Below, piece by piece: positions 26,141 to 35,998 of a stretch of DNA of 64,000 nt. Where the stretch lies: positions 124,001-188,000 of the forward strand of contig CATOSI010000001.1 in the NCBI GenBank assembly GCA_951812505.1. Direction: 5' to 3'. Position numbers and translations under genes: made by a program. Origin of the DNA: an uncultured Dehalococcoidia bacterium. Its GTDB lineage: Bacteria > Chloroflexota > Dehalococcoidia > Lucifugimonadales > UBA1123. How positions within the stretch are numbered: position 1 is the first letter of the stretch; every line of letters starts with the position of its first letter. The notes beneath the pieces were generated by a model. It searched no databases, was not told where the DNA came from, and saw only the letters and a list, made by a program, of their open reading frames with translations.

Positions 26141-27262
26141 CTACTCCAGAATCTCTCGCAGTCGTTCGGCTATTATCTGCTCTCCGCCCTCTTTCAGCGT
26201 CATCATGCGAATGGCGAATCTGTCTCCGAGGTCGCTCTCCCTCACCCATATGCTGGGGTTGCCGTCTCTAAGGGCCTCAACTATCTGTGCGCCGGTCATG
26301 CCGGTCACGTCCGGGTCGGATATAACGGTCAGCCCTTCCAGCGGCCCGTCCGGAGTGAAGTCCTCCAGGGTAATGCCGCCTATGCCGGTCAGAGAAGGAC
26401 GCAGCGCGGATACTCTGGCTTCGTAGCCTGCGATCCTGTCCTCGTGGTTCATGGTGAGCCACTCTCTGAGCGCGCCGTAAACCGCAATGACTTCCTGGCG
26501 GTCCACTTTCATTGGACGCCCAAATGAGCGCACGGGCGTAGATTCGAAGCCGATGAAACTGTGAGATCGAGCGATGTCAACCATTTCCTTGCGCCCGGTA
26601 AGTACGCCGCTCGAGTTGACTGCTCCGAAGTATTTCGCGCCGTAAGCCACCAGGTCGGCGCCCATCTTCACGTAGCGGCTGAGCAGATCGGTGGGATACA
26701 CCTGTCCGGCGGCGTCCACGATGATGGGGACATCTCGGGAATGTCCTATCTCTATGACTTCTTCCAGCGGCAGCGCGCCCGGATGTTGGGTGCCCGGCGC
26801 GAAGTAGTGTATCGCCGCGGTGTTGGGACCAATAGCCTCGTTAAGCTGATCCGGAGTCGTGCGATCCTCGTCGCCAATCTCCAGGAGCCGCCCGCCGGGG
26901 ATTGTCATGCAGCGGTCGTACTTCACCCGCAGCTGTCGCTGGATGATAATCTCGTTTGCCATCCCGGAAGTGTCTGGGATGCGCTCGATCTTCTCCTCAT
27001 TGTTTCCGGTCATGCACGCCGCCGCGGCGTACGCGAGCGCCGCCGAGCAGCCGGATGTAACCAGAGCCGCTTCGACGTCAAGCATGTCCGAGATCCGTTC
27101 TCCGACAGCATCCATGAGTTCGCTGAGGTTCACGTAGTATTCCTCGGCGGTGTTCATCATCTCCCGTACTTCGGACGACGGCGTTCCGCCGCCAAGCAGC
27201 GTGCGGTTTCCTTGCGCGTTAATTACCGGGCGGACACCTAGCTCTTCAAAAATCGTGGTCAT
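26141..27262 (-). CDS. SelA/DgaE-like PLP-dependent enzyme
   Basis: A 373-residue fold-type I PLP enzyme of the L-seryl-tRNA selenium transferase superfamily. It opens with GVRPVINAQGNRTLLGGG, the typical SelA-like start; VTSGCSAALAYAAAACM binds the phosphate, VDAAGQVYP holds the ring-pairing Asp, and VAYGAKYFGAVNSSGVL carries the PLP lysine. It is shorter than true SelA (about 460) and no selB or tRNA-Sec gene is present, so a D-glucosaminate-6-phosphate ammonia-lyase-like or other catabolic role is more likely than selenocysteine synthesis. Located directly upstream of serS. Confidence 0.82.
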   Translation of the reverse strand: MTTIFEELGVRPVINAQGNRTLLGGGTPSSEVREMMNTAEEYYVNLSELMDAVGERISDMLDVEAALVTSGCSAALAYAAAACMTGNNEEKIERIPDTSGMANEIIIQRQLRVKYDRCMTIPGGRLLEIGDEDRTTPDQLNEAIGPNTAAIHYFAPGTQHPGALPLEEVIEIGHSRDVPIIVDAAGQVYPTDLLSRYVKMGADLVAYGAKYFGAVNSSGVLTGRKEMVDIARSHSFIGFESTPVRSFGRPMKVDRQEVIAVYGALREWLTMNHEDRIAGYEARVSALRPSLTGIGGITLEDFTPDGPLEGLTVISDPDVTGMTGAQIVEALRDGNPSIWVRESDLGDRFAIRMMTLKEGGEQIIAERLREILE

Positions 27263-27387
27263 CGGATGCGGCTCCTCTCTGCCTCAGAGTGAAAACATTC
27301 TATTGACAGGAGCCACCTACACGCAAGAGTGTAGATGTGGAGGAAGCATGTTGTGAGCTATAATGTCGTGGAACGGAGTGGTGAGTC

Positions 27388-27768
27388 TTGGGAGCGCATG
27401 AATTGCCCAACGTTAACACTCGGGTAACCGAATACGCGGATAAGCTGATTGAAACTCCCCGCGCGCATTTGCGACTCAATCTGGCCCAGGACGAACTGGG
27501 CCTCGTACTGACATACCAGGACAGGGAACTCCTGCGATGCTACCTTACTCCAAACGGTATGCTGGCCGGGGGATTCGTGGCGAAGGCTCTGGGTGTTCCT
27601 TTACCGCCATTGGGGGAGTCTGTGATTGCGAGAGTTTCGACTGGCGTTCTCTATCGCGTCCTGGGTGTATGCGGTCTGGACTACTCCGAAGAAGCGTCTT
27701 ACGTGATCCTCGAAACCCTTCTGGAAGAGGCGGAGATGCAGCGTGGCGCGAGGAACCTGTCTGATTAG
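27388..27768 (+). CDS. Hypothetical protein upstream of the fatty-acid synthesis cluster
   Basis: A 126-residue protein with no family I recognise. It starts at a TTG. The sequence has alternating polar and hydrophobic stretches (LRLNLAQDELGLVLTYQDRELLRCYLTP, then SYVILETLLEEAEMQ), so it is probably a small soluble alpha/beta protein. It lies 66 bases before the HadA-like gene on the same strand and may be part of that transcript. A TATAAT occurs at 27359-27364 but without a convincing -35 box. Confidence 0.6.
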   Translation: MGAHELPNVNTRVTEYADKLIETPRAHLRLNLAQDELGLVLTYQDRELLRCYLTPNGMLAGGFVAKALGVPLPPLGESVIARVSTGVLYRVLGVCGLDYSEEASYVILETLLEEAEMQRGARNLSD

Positions 27769-27834
27769 TTTCGTTGCTTTGACCACACCAGGCCTCTATA
27801 ATCTTTGCGAATTCGTCAATTGCGCGGTAGAGGT

Positions 27835-28269
27835 ATGAACACGTTGGAATATGGAGCTTTGGCAGCAGGCCAGGAAGTATCGAGGCACAGCTATTGCCTC
27901 GACACCGAGCTTGTCTCCAACTATGTCCAATCCATTCAGGACGAAAATGCGCTTCTGCGTAACGCCGAAGGGAATGAACTTGTCCCCGCGATGGCGCTGG
28001 CCGCTCTCAGCATGAGAGGCGTGGTCGAGGATCTGAGGATACCGGGCGGCACGCTGCACGTGGGGCAGGAGTTTGAGTTCTCGGGGGCGGTAAAGGTGGG
28101 AGACTCCGTGAATTGCGTTGCTACACTTGCGCAGAACTCGATTCGAGGAGACTGGCGTTTTCTGGTCGTCGAGTGCCTGGTAGCCGATGAGGTGGAATCG
28201 GAAGTAATGAAGGGAAAGAGTACCATCATGATTCCGGCGGATCTCGGTCCGCGCGAGGTGGGGCAATGA
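27835..28269 (+). CDS. Hot-dog fold protein, FAS1-like dehydratase domain (HadA-like)
   Basis: About 144 residues from the ATG at 27835; upstream in-frame TTG codons at 27805 and 27820 are possible starts. The pattern LAAGQEVSRHSYCLDTELVSNYV, VPAMALAALSM, GTLHVGQEFEFSGAVKVGDSV is that of the N-terminal hot-dog domain found in MaoC dehydratases and mycobacterial HadA/HadC, which lacks the catalytic Asp-His pair. It overlaps the following MaoC gene by four bases. Together they probably form a heterodimeric (R)-3-hydroxyacyl-ACP or -CoA dehydratase; this pairing is inference from family and context. Confidence 0.75.
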   Translation: MNTLEYGALAAGQEVSRHSYCLDTELVSNYVQSIQDENALLRNAEGNELVPAMALAALSMRGVVEDLRIPGGTLHVGQEFEFSGAVKVGDSVNCVATLAQNSIRGDWRFLVVECLVADEVESEVMKGKSTIMIPADLGPREVGQ

Positions 28270-28679
28270 TGCAAAAGGGCGACTCTCTTCCGACCATAGA
28301 AAAAGTCATCACACAGCACCAGATCGAGAAGTACGCCCACGCGTCCGGAGACTTCAATCCAATTCATGTTGACCACGAATTTGCCGCAACCACACAGTTT
28401 GGTGGGACTATAGCGCACGGCATGATGGTCGCCGCGACCATTTCAGAGATGATGACGACGGCATTCGGACGTAGTTGGGCCGAGAGTGGCAGTATGAAGA
28501 TCAGGTTTCGCTCACCCGTTAAGCCTGGTCAGCGAGTTATCAGCCAGGGTAGCGTCCGGCGAATCGAGGCCGCGGATGGCGTCAGCAGGGTCTCGTGTTC
28601 CGTTTGGGTGGTGAAAGACGACGGCGAAACGGCAATAGCGGGACAGGCCCAAGTAATTGTCGCAGACATCACAGAATAG
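28266..28679 (+). CDS. MaoC-like (R)-hydroxyacyl dehydratase (HadB-like)
   Basis: A 137-residue hot-dog protein with the hydratase-2 motif YAHASGDFNPIHVDHEFA (catalytic Asp and His near residues 29-34) followed by GGTIAHGMMVAATIS. This is the active subunit of HadB- or PhaJ-like dehydratases. It starts four bases inside the HadA-like gene and is followed within 25 bases by plsX. It would supply the dehydration step for the FabG and FabL enzymes encoded downstream; no FabZ/FabA is visible in the window. Confidence 0.87.
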   Translation: MMQKGDSLPTIEKVITQHQIEKYAHASGDFNPIHVDHEFAATTQFGGTIAHGMMVAATISEMMTTAFGRSWAESGSMKIRFRSPVKPGQRVISQGSVRRIEAADGVSRVSCSVWVVKDDGETAIAGQAQVIVADITE

Positions 28680-28701
28680 GCTCCCAAAGGAGAAAGCGCA
28701 G

Positions 28702-29721
28702 TTGGCTTCTGAAAATGGAATCGTCCGAATAGCGGTGGACGCGATGGGTGGAGACAATGCTCCGTCCGAGGTGGTCAGGGGCGCTGTGCAGTTCGCGTCA
28801 ACTGGACAGGGATACGTGCTGCTTGTTGGCGAACCTGAGACTCTTCAGTCCGAACTTGCCCAGTATGACGTATCCAGTCTCCCGATTCGCGTAATTCCGA
28901 GTGAAGGGGTCATACGCGAGGGGGAGCAACCGGCTCTGGCCCTGCGCCAGAAACCCAAGGCGTCTGTTCTGGTTTCCACGGGGATGGTGAAACGCGGAAT
29001 GGCGGACGCCTGTGTAACTATGGGTTCCACGGGAGCGGCAATGGCGGCGGCAGCCGTGATACTCGGACTCGCGAAGGGCGTGGAGCGACCGGCGCTTGGC
29101 GGACCTGTCGTAGGAGTGGCTCCCCAGACCTGCATACTCGATCTGGGTACTAACGTGGACTGCCGTCCTCGCCAGCTACTGAGTTTCGGCGCGATTGGAG
29201 ATGTCTTCGCCCGTTCGTTCTGGGGGAATGACAATCCTCGTGTCGCGCTCCTGAGCGTGGGTGCGGAAGCGGGGAAGGGCAACCGCCAGGTGCGTGAGAC
29301 GACTGAGATGTTCGAGCAAAGCGGTTTGAACTTCATAGGCAATGTCGAGGCCGATGATATTCCCAAAGGAGCGGCTGAAGTTGTTGTATGCGACGGATTC
29401 GTTGGAAATATTGTAATGAAATTGACTGAAGGACTCGGCCAGCAGCTAAATGCGCGTCTTCGCGAGAGTCTGAGCGGCAAGATACCTGAGAGTGAACTGG
29501 ATGCCCTTCTCGACGAGTTCTATAGTACAAGCAACGTCGTAGAGACGCGGGGGGGCGGCCCGTTGTTCGGTGTCAATGGGGTCAGCGTCGTGGGGCATGG
29601 CTCAGCTCGCGCGGACGCCGTAGAGAGGGCAATCGGCATGGCAAAGTCGGCTGTCGAGACCGAATTCATTCCTCAAATGAACCGTCAGCTGGAAGAGTTG
29701 GATTCGAGGCTGAGTGAATAG
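28702..29721 (+). CDS. plsX: Phosphate acyltransferase PlsX
   Basis: A 339-residue PlsX, which makes acyl-phosphate from acyl-ACP for phospholipid synthesis. The signature AVDAMGGDNAPSEVVRGA is at the N-terminus, with GSTGAAMAAAA and a conserved VVCDGFVGNIVMKLTEG later. The TTG start at 28702 is chosen because AAAGGAG lies nine bases upstream; a start further left would overlap the MaoC gene. It links the fatty-acid cluster to membrane lipid synthesis and to the FakA/FakB pair at 10.7-13.3 kb. Confidence 0.95.
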   Translation: MASENGIVRIAVDAMGGDNAPSEVVRGAVQFASTGQGYVLLVGEPETLQSELAQYDVSSLPIRVIPSEGVIREGEQPALALRQKPKASVLVSTGMVKRGMADACVTMGSTGAAMAAAAVILGLAKGVERPALGGPVVGVAPQTCILDLGTNVDCRPRQLLSFGAIGDVFARSFWGNDNPRVALLSVGAEAGKGNRQVRETTEMFEQSGLNFIGNVEADDIPKGAAEVVVCDGFVGNIVMKLTEGLGQQLNARLRESLSGKIPESELDALLDEFYSTSNVVETRGGGPLFGVNGVSVVGHGSARADAVERAIGMAKSAVETEFIPQMNRQLEELDSRLSE

Positions 29722-29786
29722 CGCCTTGATCGGATTGATATGAGGATAAATCAGGGAATACCATTTGCGGTTTGGCAGGAGGAAAC

Positions 29787-31288
<1,502 letters not shown>

Positions 31289-31305
31289 GGCGGACCACTT
31301 CGGGG

Positions 31306-32271
31306 TCAGTCGTTCTCCTCAGGTGGGCGGATATCCCTTACGAGAGCGGATACCAACTCCCCATCGGACTCAATTGTCACCTCGGCGCCGTCCTCATAGT
31401 GTCTCTTTCTGAGGAATGCCAGGGCGATACCGGGCGCGGATGTCGTGACCTCTCCGACCGAGCTACCTTCGACCACTATCTGGGAACCCGGAGTGACCGC
31501 TATTCCGTCATCGAGTTCCAGGCGGCACATGAATCGCTGAACGCGGTCGTAGGTGTTCAGGCGCGCCACCACCTCCTGTCCGATGTAGCAGCCCTTGTTA
31601 AAGCTGATGTATGGCTTGAGGTTGGCTTCGAGCGGATTGCGGTCTTCATTCATCTCGGCCGGGTATGCCGCGATAGCCTGCTCAACTCTCAGCGCCTTGA
31701 AGTCGTCTTCTCCCAGGGAATTCAGATCGAATCCCGGCAGAACCGTGGCCGCGGGTGTGATAACCCGGTATGCGGGGACTTCGCCGACGTCGGAACGCAC
31801 AACAGAGGTCTGTGAGTCGCCTTCGCCGACTTGTGCGTGGGAGAGATTGTCGGACAGAGTTGCGGGCATGTAGCCCGCTTCATCGAGCAGATCGGCAGCC
31901 TGTTCGCCAACGTAGAGGCATTCTATCGTCTCGGCGGAGACATCCGCGACGCTGACATCTTCAATGAAAGTGTAGAATTCGATCCACTCCGCCACTCTCT
32001 GTTGAGTACCCGGACTTGTGAGAACCAGAAGGTCGTCGCCTCGATGGAGGACGTGCAGAAGGTCTATGATTCTGCCCTTGTTCGTGGTCAGAACGCTGCT
32101 CATACCGTGTCCGGGCTCTAGTTGCTCCATATCGTTGGTGGAGAGACGATTCAGCAGGTCAATCGCGTCGGAGCCAGACACTACCAATCTTCCGAAGTGG
32201 GTCATATCGAACAGGGCGGTCTCAGTCCGAAGACGGGATGTAAGGGTAGGTCGTATGGCAGTGGTAGTCAC
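31306..32271 (-). CDS. ygfZ: YgfZ/GcvT-like folate-binding protein
   Basis: A 321-residue protein of the aminomethyltransferase fold. The YgfZ signature is clear: FNKGCYIGQEVVARLNTYDRVQR (KGCYxGQE then R), with the N-terminal GRLVVSGSDAIDLLNRLSTND pattern. YgfZ (IBA57) proteins use tetrahydrofolate and help assemble or repair Fe-S clusters in selected enzymes. The neighbouring upstream gene encodes an A-type Fe-S carrier, which strongly supports that role here. It starts 76 bases after the carrier gene. Confidence 0.92.
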   Translation of the reverse strand: MTTTAIRPTLTSRLRTETALFDMTHFGRLVVSGSDAIDLLNRLSTNDMEQLEPGHGMSSVLTTNKGRIIDLLHVLHRGDDLLVLTSPGTQQRVAEWIEFYTFIEDVSVADVSAETIECLYVGEQAADLLDEAGYMPATLSDNLSHAQVGEGDSQTSVVRSDVGEVPAYRVITPAATVLPGFDLNSLGEDDFKALRVEQAIAAYPAEMNEDRNPLEANLKPYISFNKGCYIGQEVVARLNTYDRVQRFMCRLELDDGIAVTPGSQIVVEGSSVGEVTTSAPGIALAFLRKRHYEDGAEVTIESDGELVSALVRDIRPPEEND

Positions 32272-32347
32272 TGTGAGTCTCCCTGAAAGTAGGAACGCCG
32301 CGTTCGAGGGCGCGGCGTTTCGTTATCGGACGGGATTGAGATGGACG

Positions 32348-32701
32348 CTATACGCTGAAGGAGGTCCCGCAGCCGCAGGTAGTCTTTGCGTTCGGGTTGT
32401 TGAACACGAAGCCCTTGCCGTTGAGTCCGCCGGAGTATTCGAGTATCGTGCCGGCGAGGAAGATGTAGGACTTGCGGTCAACGTAGAGCCTCATGCCGTG
32501 TTCCTCGATCACCTTGTCGTCTTCCATCGGCTCGTCAATGAGGTCGAGGACATAGGTCATGCCGGCGCATCCGCCTCCCTTGACGGCAACACGCAGGTTG
32601 GAGTCGGGCTTGCCGGACTGGGTGGCGAAGACGCGCACATGGTCGGCGGCCTCTTCGGAGATATTGATGGTGAGAGGAGAAGGCATCGTCTTTGTTGTCA
32701 T
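32348..32701 (-). CDS. erpA: A-type iron-sulfur carrier protein (ErpA/IscA family)
   Basis: A 117-residue carrier with the three invariant cysteines: one in VKGGGCAGMTYVLDL near residue 45, and the pair in the C-terminal CGCG near residue 110. It hands Fe-S clusters to target enzymes such as the aconitase and ferredoxin encoded in this window. The N-terminus could begin at Met1 or Met6. It is paired with ygfZ, and its upstream region holds the dispersed repeat at 32826. Confidence 0.93.
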   Translation of the reverse strand: MTTKTMPSPLTINISEEAADHVRVFATQSGKPDSNLRVAVKGGGCAGMTYVLDLIDEPMEDDKVIEEHGMRLYVDRKSYIFLAGTILEYSGGLNGKGFVFNNPNAKTTCGCGTSFSV

Positions 32702-32825
32702 TGTCCCATACTCCCGGAAGTTGGTAATGCTATGACCGAATATTGGTTCAGGTTATCATACTGATTCTACTATGTAGTTGGTTCGGCGTCAATTTGATTG
32801 ATTTCGTCGAGCAGGGCGAGCGTAC

Positions 32826-33125
32826 CTGAATTTCAGCTGTCTCATATATCTCGTTTATATTCTTCAGGTCATCCTGCAGGTGGGCTGCTGGTGTCTCAAC
32901 AGGTGGCTGCATGTGGGGCCTGGTACCTGCATTTCACCTGTATTCACCAGAATTCGTAGCTAAATGGCAGAAATTTCTTTCTGCCCGATTTTATGTATAT
33001 AGTGTAACTTATGAATTTCACGGCACGGTTGCTTGTTTGAATCGTCGAGTCAAAAAGTTGGGAATGGCGAATCATGGGGGTATTGTAGCGAAATTAGTAC
33101 GGATGTGCAATAACTGAGACGATTT
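32826..33125. repeat. Dispersed intergenic repeat, family C (copy 1)
   Basis: In the gene-free stretch 32702-33271, a segment beginning CTGAATTTCAGCTGTCTCAT and continuing with ATATATCTCGTTTATA and several CAGGTGGGC-type motifs matches the sequence at 49508-49585 over about 80 bases. The unit appears to end near TGAGACGATTTC (33113-33124), a motif also found at 52162-52173 beyond the transposon. GTCTCA at the left and TGAGAC at the right could be short inverted ends. It looks like a decayed MITE or a conserved upstream element. Confidence 0.55.
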
Positions 33126-33162
33126 CAGAAGTGGACTTACAGTATCCACAAAGCCGCCAGTT

Positions 33163-33214
33163 CCTGGATTCCCGCTCCCCGTCTCCACGAGGACAGGCTT
33201 CGCGGGAATGACGA
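33163..33214. repeat. Palindromic repeat, family A (copy 4, inverted)
   Basis: CCTGGATTCCCGC and GCGGGAATGACG bracket an extra ACGAGGACAGG insert. This is the reverse-oriented version of the family with a longer loop. Just beyond it (33222-33245) the inverse of a GATTGCAAAAGTCC motif at about 10194 recurs. Confidence 0.65.
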
Positions 33215-33271
33215 TTGGACACCGGGACGGACTTTTGCAATCTTCTCTTTGACCTCGCCGTGTAGATAAAA

Positions 33272-33760
33272 TTACCCTGATTCGTTGATGCACTCTTCCA
33301 ACAGGGCGAAGGCGCGGTCGGCGAAGACCCACATGTTTGCCTCGCGGTCCGAGTCTCCGGTTTCGACGGTGATGACCCGCTCTACGGGACCGCTGACCGC
33401 TATGCAGGCGTGTCCGGCGTCGTCGCCGTAGCGGTTGCCGGTGGGTCCGCTCGCGCCCGTCTCACTGAGGCCCCAAGTGGCGCCGAGCAATTCGCGGACG
33501 GTGTCGGCATTGAGCGCGGCGTATTCTTCTGTGCTGGCTCTCATGTCCTCCATGGCCTCGTCGGGGACGTCCAAGAGTCCTTTTTGGGAAGTGCGAGTAT
33601 ATACCACAGCGCCGCCCAGGTAGTAGGCGGACGCGCCCGGAACGGCGACCAGCGAGGCTGAAATCAGGCCGCCGCAGGAGGACTCTGACACGGCCATTGT
33701 GTCGCCCCTGTCTTTCAGCAATTGTGCGACGCTCGCGGCCATGGGACCCAGGTTGGGCAT
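33272..33760 (-). CDS. pncC: Nicotinamide-nucleotide amidase (PncC/CinA C-terminal domain)
   Basis: A 162-residue stand-alone CinA_C domain that hydrolyses NMN to nicotinate mononucleotide for NAD recycling. SESSCGGLISASLVAVPGAS carries the catalytic Ser loop and YLGGAVVYTRTSQKGLL the following Tyr and Lys positions; ETGASGPTG is the third conserved motif. This is the orthodox version, in contrast to the divergent CinA-like half of the fusion at 494-1675. Upstream on the same strand, 68 bases away, lies a flavin oxidoreductase gene. Confidence 0.9.
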   Translation of the reverse strand: MPNLGPMAASVAQLLKDRGDTMAVSESSCGGLISASLVAVPGASAYYLGGAVVYTRTSQKGLLDVPDEAMEDMRASTEEYAALNADTVRELLGATWGLSETGASGPTGNRYGDDAGHACIAVSGPVERVITVETGDSDREANMWVFADRAFALLEECINESG

Positions 33761-33828
33761 GGTTTTCTCCTATTGTCTAAATCAGGATTTACGAAATTTT
33801 TCGATGTTCAGGATCAGGATACTGCAAC

Positions 33829-34881
33829 TCAGGTAAATTCGGGCATGACTTTGTCGGCGAAGAGACGCAGGGAGTTCTTTATTTCGTCGTTGGGAATTCG
33901 TCCGCGGCGGTTGAATTCGAGTATGCACTCGTTCATGCCGGGCAGCTGTTCCCGGAGGCTCCGGAGTTGCTCAACGCATTCCTGCGGATCATCGTAAATC
34001 GAGTAGCTGAGAGCTTCGTCAAAGTCCCAGGTTGCCCATCCGCCGACTCCGCTCGTGAAACTGTGTCGTGTGGTGCCGACAGACGATGCCGCGCTGTCCG
34101 GGACACTATGAACCACGTCGTCATCTCGCCAGTTGAGGCGCATAAGGTCGTGGGCCTTCTGCCTGGTCTCCGCTACGAAGAACGAAATGTTGACGTTGAA
34201 CGGCTGGGACTGGTCACTTCCCTCAGGTGGTTTGGCTTCCTCGAACTCTCGCAACCTGTCAATCATGCGGGGCATCGGCTGGCTCAATGTGGTACCGATG
34301 ACTCCAATTCCCATTCCCGCCGCATACGGGAACGTCTCGTCGCTGTTGGCGGCGAGAAGCAGTGGCGGATGTGGCTGCTGTTCCGGTCTGGGGAGTACAG
34401 GCTGGTCCTTCACGCTCCAGTACCTTCCCTGGAAGTTGACGCGCTCACGTGTCCAAGCCATTTTCATGAGTTCTATGCCCTCAGCGACGCGCTCGCGGCT
34501 CTCATCTCCGCTTATGTCTCCAGGCTGACCGAATGTCTGGCCGGCTGGAGAGCCCCAGCGCCCTCCGAGGCACAGATCTAGTCGGCCATTCGTCAGTATG
34601 TCGCAGGTGGCGGCCTGGGTCGCCATGTGGAGTGGGTGGTGCAGATTGAACTGGGCCGCCAGCGTACCGAACCTGATGCGCTCGGTGTGCTGGGCGGCGG
34701 CGCAGGCCACCATTAGTGGGTTGGACATTGGGCGAGCTGGGAAGAATACCGATTCGGCGAGCCACGCGGTATCGAAGCCTAGCTTGTCGGCCAAGGATAT
34801 CTGTTCAATAGTTTCCCAATGTTTTCTAGGGACAGATGAGTCCACAAACCCCGGGACCTGCCAAAATACTCCGAATCGCAC
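33829..34881 (-). CDS. Luciferase-like (LLM-class) flavin-dependent oxidoreductase
   Basis: A 350-residue TIM-barrel monooxygenase of the bacterial luciferase superfamily: GFDTAWLAESVF at strand 2, RIRFGTLAAQFNLHHPLHMATQAATCD, then GRLDLCLGGRWG and a late PPLLLAANS. A GTG start at 34881 with AGGAG eight bases upstream is preferred; a further in-frame extension to 34941 has no family-like sequence. These enzymes use FMNH2 or F420 and O2 or hydride transfer on varied organics. An FMN reductase gene lies just upstream and could supply reduced flavin. Confidence 0.85.
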   Translation of the reverse strand: MRFGVFWQVPGFVDSSVPRKHWETIEQISLADKLGFDTAWLAESVFFPARPMSNPLMVACAAAQHTERIRFGTLAAQFNLHHPLHMATQAATCDILTNGRLDLCLGGRWGSPAGQTFGQPGDISGDESRERVAEGIELMKMAWTRERVNFQGRYWSVKDQPVLPRPEQQPHPPLLLAANSDETFPYAAGMGIGVIGTTLSQPMPRMIDRLREFEEAKPPEGSDQSQPFNVNISFFVAETRQKAHDLMRLNWRDDDVVHSVPDSAASSVGTTRHSFTSGVGGWATWDFDEALSYSIYDDPQECVEQLRSLREQLPGMNECILEFNRRGRIPNDEIKNSLRLFADKVMPEFT

Positions 34882-34931
34882 GCGCTGATCTCCTGACTTA
34901 GTAAATATCTCGATACTCAGTAAAGATGATT

Positions 34932-34973
34932 TCACCCTCACCTCAGTCCTCTCCCATCGAGGGAGAGGAGGCT
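34932..34973. repeat. Palindromic repeat, family B (copy 2)
   Basis: CACCCTCACCTCAGTCCTCT continues into a 9-bp stem TCCTCTCCC/GGGAGAGGA around ATCGA. It lies between the flavin oxidoreductase and FMN reductase genes. Confidence 0.72.
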
Positions 34974-35010
34974 TCTATCCCATGGTCATGCACTTTGGAC
35001 AACTGTGAGT

Positions 35011-35565
35011 TTAGCAATCCATGTGCGCCAGGCTCTCCGTAAAGCGGATCAGCGTGGTCGCTGACTGATCGAGCAGCCCGCGCACCTCTGGGTCGGTAAT
35101 GTTGCCCGACTCGTCCATGAAGTTGGCGACCTGCGGAAGCAGCACACGCGGCTGGTGCAGGACGAACCCACCCTCAGACTCGAGACTATATGATGCGTGT
35201 ACGTGCATCCTGGCGCACGCCGAACGTCCCGGTCCGGTGCCTATGATGAAGAAAACCTTGCCATCGAGCAAGTTTCCCCTCCGGGACAGCCACTCGAGGG
35301 CATTCTTGAGGGCGGCGGTCATCGAGCCATTGTATTCTGGGCAGGCGATGATCATGGCGTCGGCTTCGCGGACGGCGTCGCGCAGGGTTTCGGCGTCGGC
35401 GGGTATGCCCTGAACTTCGACGTCCGGGTGGAACATAGGGACGCCGTTCAGGTCGAAGAGAGCAGTCTCGACACCCTTGTCGGCGGTGATTTCCAGCATA
35501 TTGCGAAGTAGCTTGAGGTTCCAGGACTCCTTCCGGAGGGAACCGCATATTCCGAGAACTTTCAT
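35011..35565 (-). CDS. NAD(P)H-dependent FMN reductase
   Basis: A 184-residue flavodoxin-fold reductase. GICGSLRKESWNLKLLRN is the FMN phosphate loop, and ACPEYNGSMTAALKNALEWLSR is the family's dimer/FMN motif. It reduces FMN with NADPH, probably supplying the LLM-type oxidoreductase encoded next on the same strand (inference). The 433-bp stretch upstream (35566-35998) contains only the promoter of the ABC transporter lipoprotein. Confidence 0.9.
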   Translation of the reverse strand: MKVLGICGSLRKESWNLKLLRNMLEITADKGVETALFDLNGVPMFHPDVEVQGIPADAETLRDAVREADAMIIACPEYNGSMTAALKNALEWLSRRGNLLDGKVFFIIGTGPGRSACARMHVHASYSLESEGGFVLHQPRVLLPQVANFMDESGNITDPEVRGLLDQSATTLIRFTESLAHMDC

Positions 35566-35845
35566 ATTGCTCCTGGTCCTTTAGACAATCCTGACGAGCA
35601 ACTCACTCGCAGGTGGGGACCATCCAGTGTATCCGATTTCCACTACGATTCAGGGGTGAAGAACGTACCGGATGTCCAGCGTCGTGATTGTATCGCATAT
35701 CTCCCTTCATTGCGTATCTGTACGGCCGGTATGTCAGCGGACATGAAATAAATATTGACGATTAAGACCTAACGCTCTCCAGCCGGGCGAATCATGCAAG
35801 CTAGCTTCTGCATTAACTATTCCTGTCTAATAGTTCCCGAAATAT

Positions 35846-35874
35846 TTGACCTGAGACTGAAATCATGGTTTAAT
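35846..35874 (+). promoter_or_regulatory. Predicted promoter of the peptide-type ABC transporter operon
   Basis: TTGACC (35846-35851) and TTTAAT (35869-35874) are 17 bases apart, about 125 bases upstream of the lipoprotein start. No operator-like repeat is obvious nearby. Confidence 0.55.
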
Positions 35875-35998
35875 CCCGCTAGACGAGTCGTGTCCTTTGG
35901 GTTGTCCAACATTTCTCATGGTTGCCCACGGCCACTTAACAATTCAAAAGCGCCTTCGGCCCAATCGGACTCACGGCGCGTATCCAGGGGGAATTATC

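Noticed and set aside
26141..27262. SelA as a sign of selenocysteine use
   Set aside because: The protein is shorter than SelA, and no selB, selD or tRNA-Sec is visible; it fits the wider SelA-like PLP group better.
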